From positions 1 to 6,098 of the forward strand of contig CAMWTF010000164.1 of NCBI GenBank assembly GCA_947177105.1: a DNA stretch of 6,098 bases, given 5' to 3'. The notes under the pieces were generated by a model. That model was not told the origin of the DNA, did not search any database, and saw only the letters and a list, made by a program, of their open reading frames with translations. The translations under genes and the position numbers were made by a program. Source of the stretch: an uncultured Lachnospiraceae bacterium. GTDB taxonomy: Bacteria > Bacillota > Clostridia > Lachnospirales > Lachnospiraceae. Shown here piece after piece: positions 5,051 to 6,098 of the stretch. Every line of letters begins with the position of its first letter. Within the stretch, counting starts at the first letter, position 1.

Positions 5051-5071
5051 GACTTTTAGTACCGCATATCC
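5042..5071 (-). other. Hairpin in the dapA-dapB spacer
   Basis: On the minus strand GGATATGC (5071-5064) and GCATATCC (5049-5042) form a perfect 8-bp stem with a 14-base loop, about 30 bases after the dapA stop codon. No U run follows, so it is not a standard terminator. It may be a processing or stabilising hairpin, or one state of an alternative structure with the dapB leader. Confidence 0.45.
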
Positions 5072-5072
5072 C
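5057..5072 (-). repeat. Truncated third copy of the dap leader (3' end only)
   Basis: TAGTACCGCATATCCC at 5057-5072 is identical over 16 bases to 4942-4957 in the dapB leader, and its CCGCATATCCC part also occurs in the dapA leader. Only this end of the element is recognisable here. That suggests a partial duplication or remnant located between dapA and the full dapB copy. Confidence 0.7.
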
Positions 5073-5101
5073 GGAATCTACTGCTTTAGAGTTTTACGGA
5101 T

Positions 5102-5989
5102 TCAGTCAAGTATGCCGTACTCCCGCATAGCCTTCTCCAGCCTTGGTACATTGGCATCCTCCATGTCCGTCAGGGGGAGCCGCAGAGCGCCTGCACCCTT
5201 GCCCATCAGATTCAGAGCCTTCTTCACGGGGATGGGGTTCACTTCACTGAACAGTGCGCCGCACAGATCCATGGCCTCCAGCTGCATCTGGCAGCTTCCG
5301 GCCACATCCCCGGCAAAGAATTTCGCACAGATCTCATGGGTCTGGCGGGGAGCCACATTGGACAGCACGGAGATCACGCCCTTGCCGCCCAGGGACAGAA
5401 TGGGCACAATCTGGTTGTCATTGCCGGAATAGATATCTACGCTGCCTTTCGCCAGCGCTGCCAATTGGCCGATCTGAACAATATTGTCGCTGGCTTCCTT
5501 CACACCCACAATATTCTCACAATCCCGGCACAGCCGCACAATAGTCTGGGGCAGGATATTGCAGCCGGTACGGCTGGGCACATTGTACAGCAGAATGGGC
5601 ACTTTTACAGAATCGGCCACCGTCTTAAAATGGGTATACAGGCCGTTTTGGGTGGCTTTATTGTAATAAGGGGACACCAGCAGCAGGCCGTCCACGCCGA
5701 ACTTTTCCGCCTCCTGGGACAAATACACCGCTGTCTCCGTACAGTTGGATCCGGTTCCCGCAATCACGGGGATCCTTCCCTTCACCACTTCCACACAGTG
5801 GCGGATCACCTCCAGATGCTCCTCGTGGCTCATGGTGGATGCCTCCCCCGTGGTACCGCAGACTATGATGGCATCCGTTCCGCCGTCTATCTGAAACTCC
5901 ACCAGTTCCGTGAACTTCTCGAAGTTCACACTTCCGTCCTCATGCATCGGGGTGACAATCGCCACTCCCGCTCCTGTAAAAATAGCCAT
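5102..5989 (-). CDS. dapA: 4-hydroxy-tetrahydrodipicolinate synthase
   Basis: A 295-residue cytoplasmic TIM-barrel enzyme (EC 4.3.3.7), standard length for the family. It condenses pyruvate with L-aspartate-4-semialdehyde, the entry step of the lysine/diaminopimelate branch. Key residues are in place: GTTGE (45-49) with Thr46, Tyr109 in SPYYN, and Tyr135 with Arg140 in YNVPSRTG (135-142). The Schiff-base Lys164 lies in GVKEAS (162-167). GNDN (189-192) and GGKGVISVLSN (201-211) complete the active-site loops. The start at 5987-5989 has AGGAGG at 8-base spacing. It is upstream of dapB on the same strand, and the same 100-base leader precedes both. Its promoter lies beyond the right edge. N-acetylneuraminate lyase and other family members are less likely given the dapB neighbour and the intact DapA motifs. 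Confidence 0.97.
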   Translation of the reverse strand: MAIFTGAGVAIVTPMHEDGSVNFEKFTELVEFQIDGGTDAIIVCGTTGEASTMSHEEHLEVIRHCVEVVKGRIPVIAGTGSNCTETAVYLSQEAEKFGVDGLLLVSPYYNKATQNGLYTHFKTVADSVKVPILLYNVPSRTGCNILPQTIVRLCRDCENIVGVKEASDNIVQIGQLAALAKGSVDIYSGNDNQIVPILSLGGKGVISVLSNVAPRQTHEICAKFFAGDVAGSCQMQLEAMDLCGALFSEVNPIPVKKALNLMGKGAGALRLPLTDMEDANVPRLEKAMREYGILD

Positions 5990-5998
5990 ACTTTTTTC

Positions 5999-6098
5999 CT
6001 CCTATTTAGAGTTCCGCATATCCCCGGCCGACACACCGGACCAGTGAAGCATAAATGGCCGCTCTGGCGTCCCTTTATGCTTCAGTGCGCCGCCCGCG
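5999..6098 (-). repeat. Repeated structured leader, copy upstream of dapA (reaches window edge)
   Basis: The second copy of the 100-base element, 88% identical to 4932-5031, begins at the dapA ribosome binding site and runs to the edge of the window. On the minus strand the main stem is 11 bp here, TGAAGCATAAA (6084-6074) with TTTATGCTTCA (6055-6045), longer than in the dapB copy. It has the same conserved GCC-AGAGC-GGC cap. CACT/GGTG forms the second hairpin with one U-G pair, followed by GGGGATATGCGG and TAAATAGGAGG. Homology may continue beyond the window. The role is unknown: regulatory leader RNA or dispersed repeat. Confidence 0.8.

Noticed and set aside
4803..5432. Plus-strand open frame of 209 codons across dapB, the spacer and dapA
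   Set aside because: It is a shadow of the dap genes and their leader, with no family similarity and no ribosome binding site.

Overview
The window reads as a stretch of a Clostridia (Bacillota) chromosome, most likely Lachnospiraceae. This is inferred from gene content: a YerC-type TrpR-family regulator, a DUF1836 protein, a Gram-positive cold-shock protein, and a eukaryote-like (HIS6-type) HisA. AT-rich intergenic regions with canonical sigma-A promoters and strong GGAGG ribosome binding sites agree with it. No phage, transposon, tRNA, rRNA or CRISPR genes are visible.

Layout. (1) 1-324: the N-terminal part of a DUF1836 gene runs leftward off the edge. It is divergent from yerC, and each gene has its own near-consensus promoter. 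(2) 325-1982: yerC faces a leftward pair, a membrane-anchored degenerate M23 (LytM-like) protein followed by a bactofilin. A strong bidirectional terminator separates them. (3) 1983-2532: a divergent promoter region for the M23 gene and a cold-shock gene, then csp, then a terminator hairpin that overlaps the 3' end of hisA. (4) 2533-3315: stand-alone HIS6-type hisA, leftward. (5) 3316-4160: a palindrome-containing divergent intergenic region, then a rightward low-complexity lipoprotein with a 24-bp in-frame tandem repeat, then another bidirectional terminator. (6) 4160-6098: leftward dapA followed by dapB, the first two committed steps of the diaminopimelate/lysine branch.

How genes work together. 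DapA condenses pyruvate with aspartate semialdehyde and DapB reduces the product, feeding lysine and cell-wall meso-diaminopimelate. The M23-like protein and the bactofilin are probably co-transcribed and may form a cell-envelope or morphogenesis module: a membrane/extracytoplasmic scaffold and a cytoskeletal polymer. The other genes are apparently independent units.

The least ordinary feature is a roughly 100-base, hairpin-forming leader found immediately upstream of both dapA (5999-6098) and dapB (4932-5031). The copies match at 88 of 100 positions without gaps, and the match runs through the ribosome binding site. A truncated third copy and a tandem complementary motif lie in the dapA-dapB spacer and could form alternative stems. 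I do not recognise it as a known lysine riboswitch or T-box. It is either a duplicated cis-regulatory RNA or a dispersed structured repeat.
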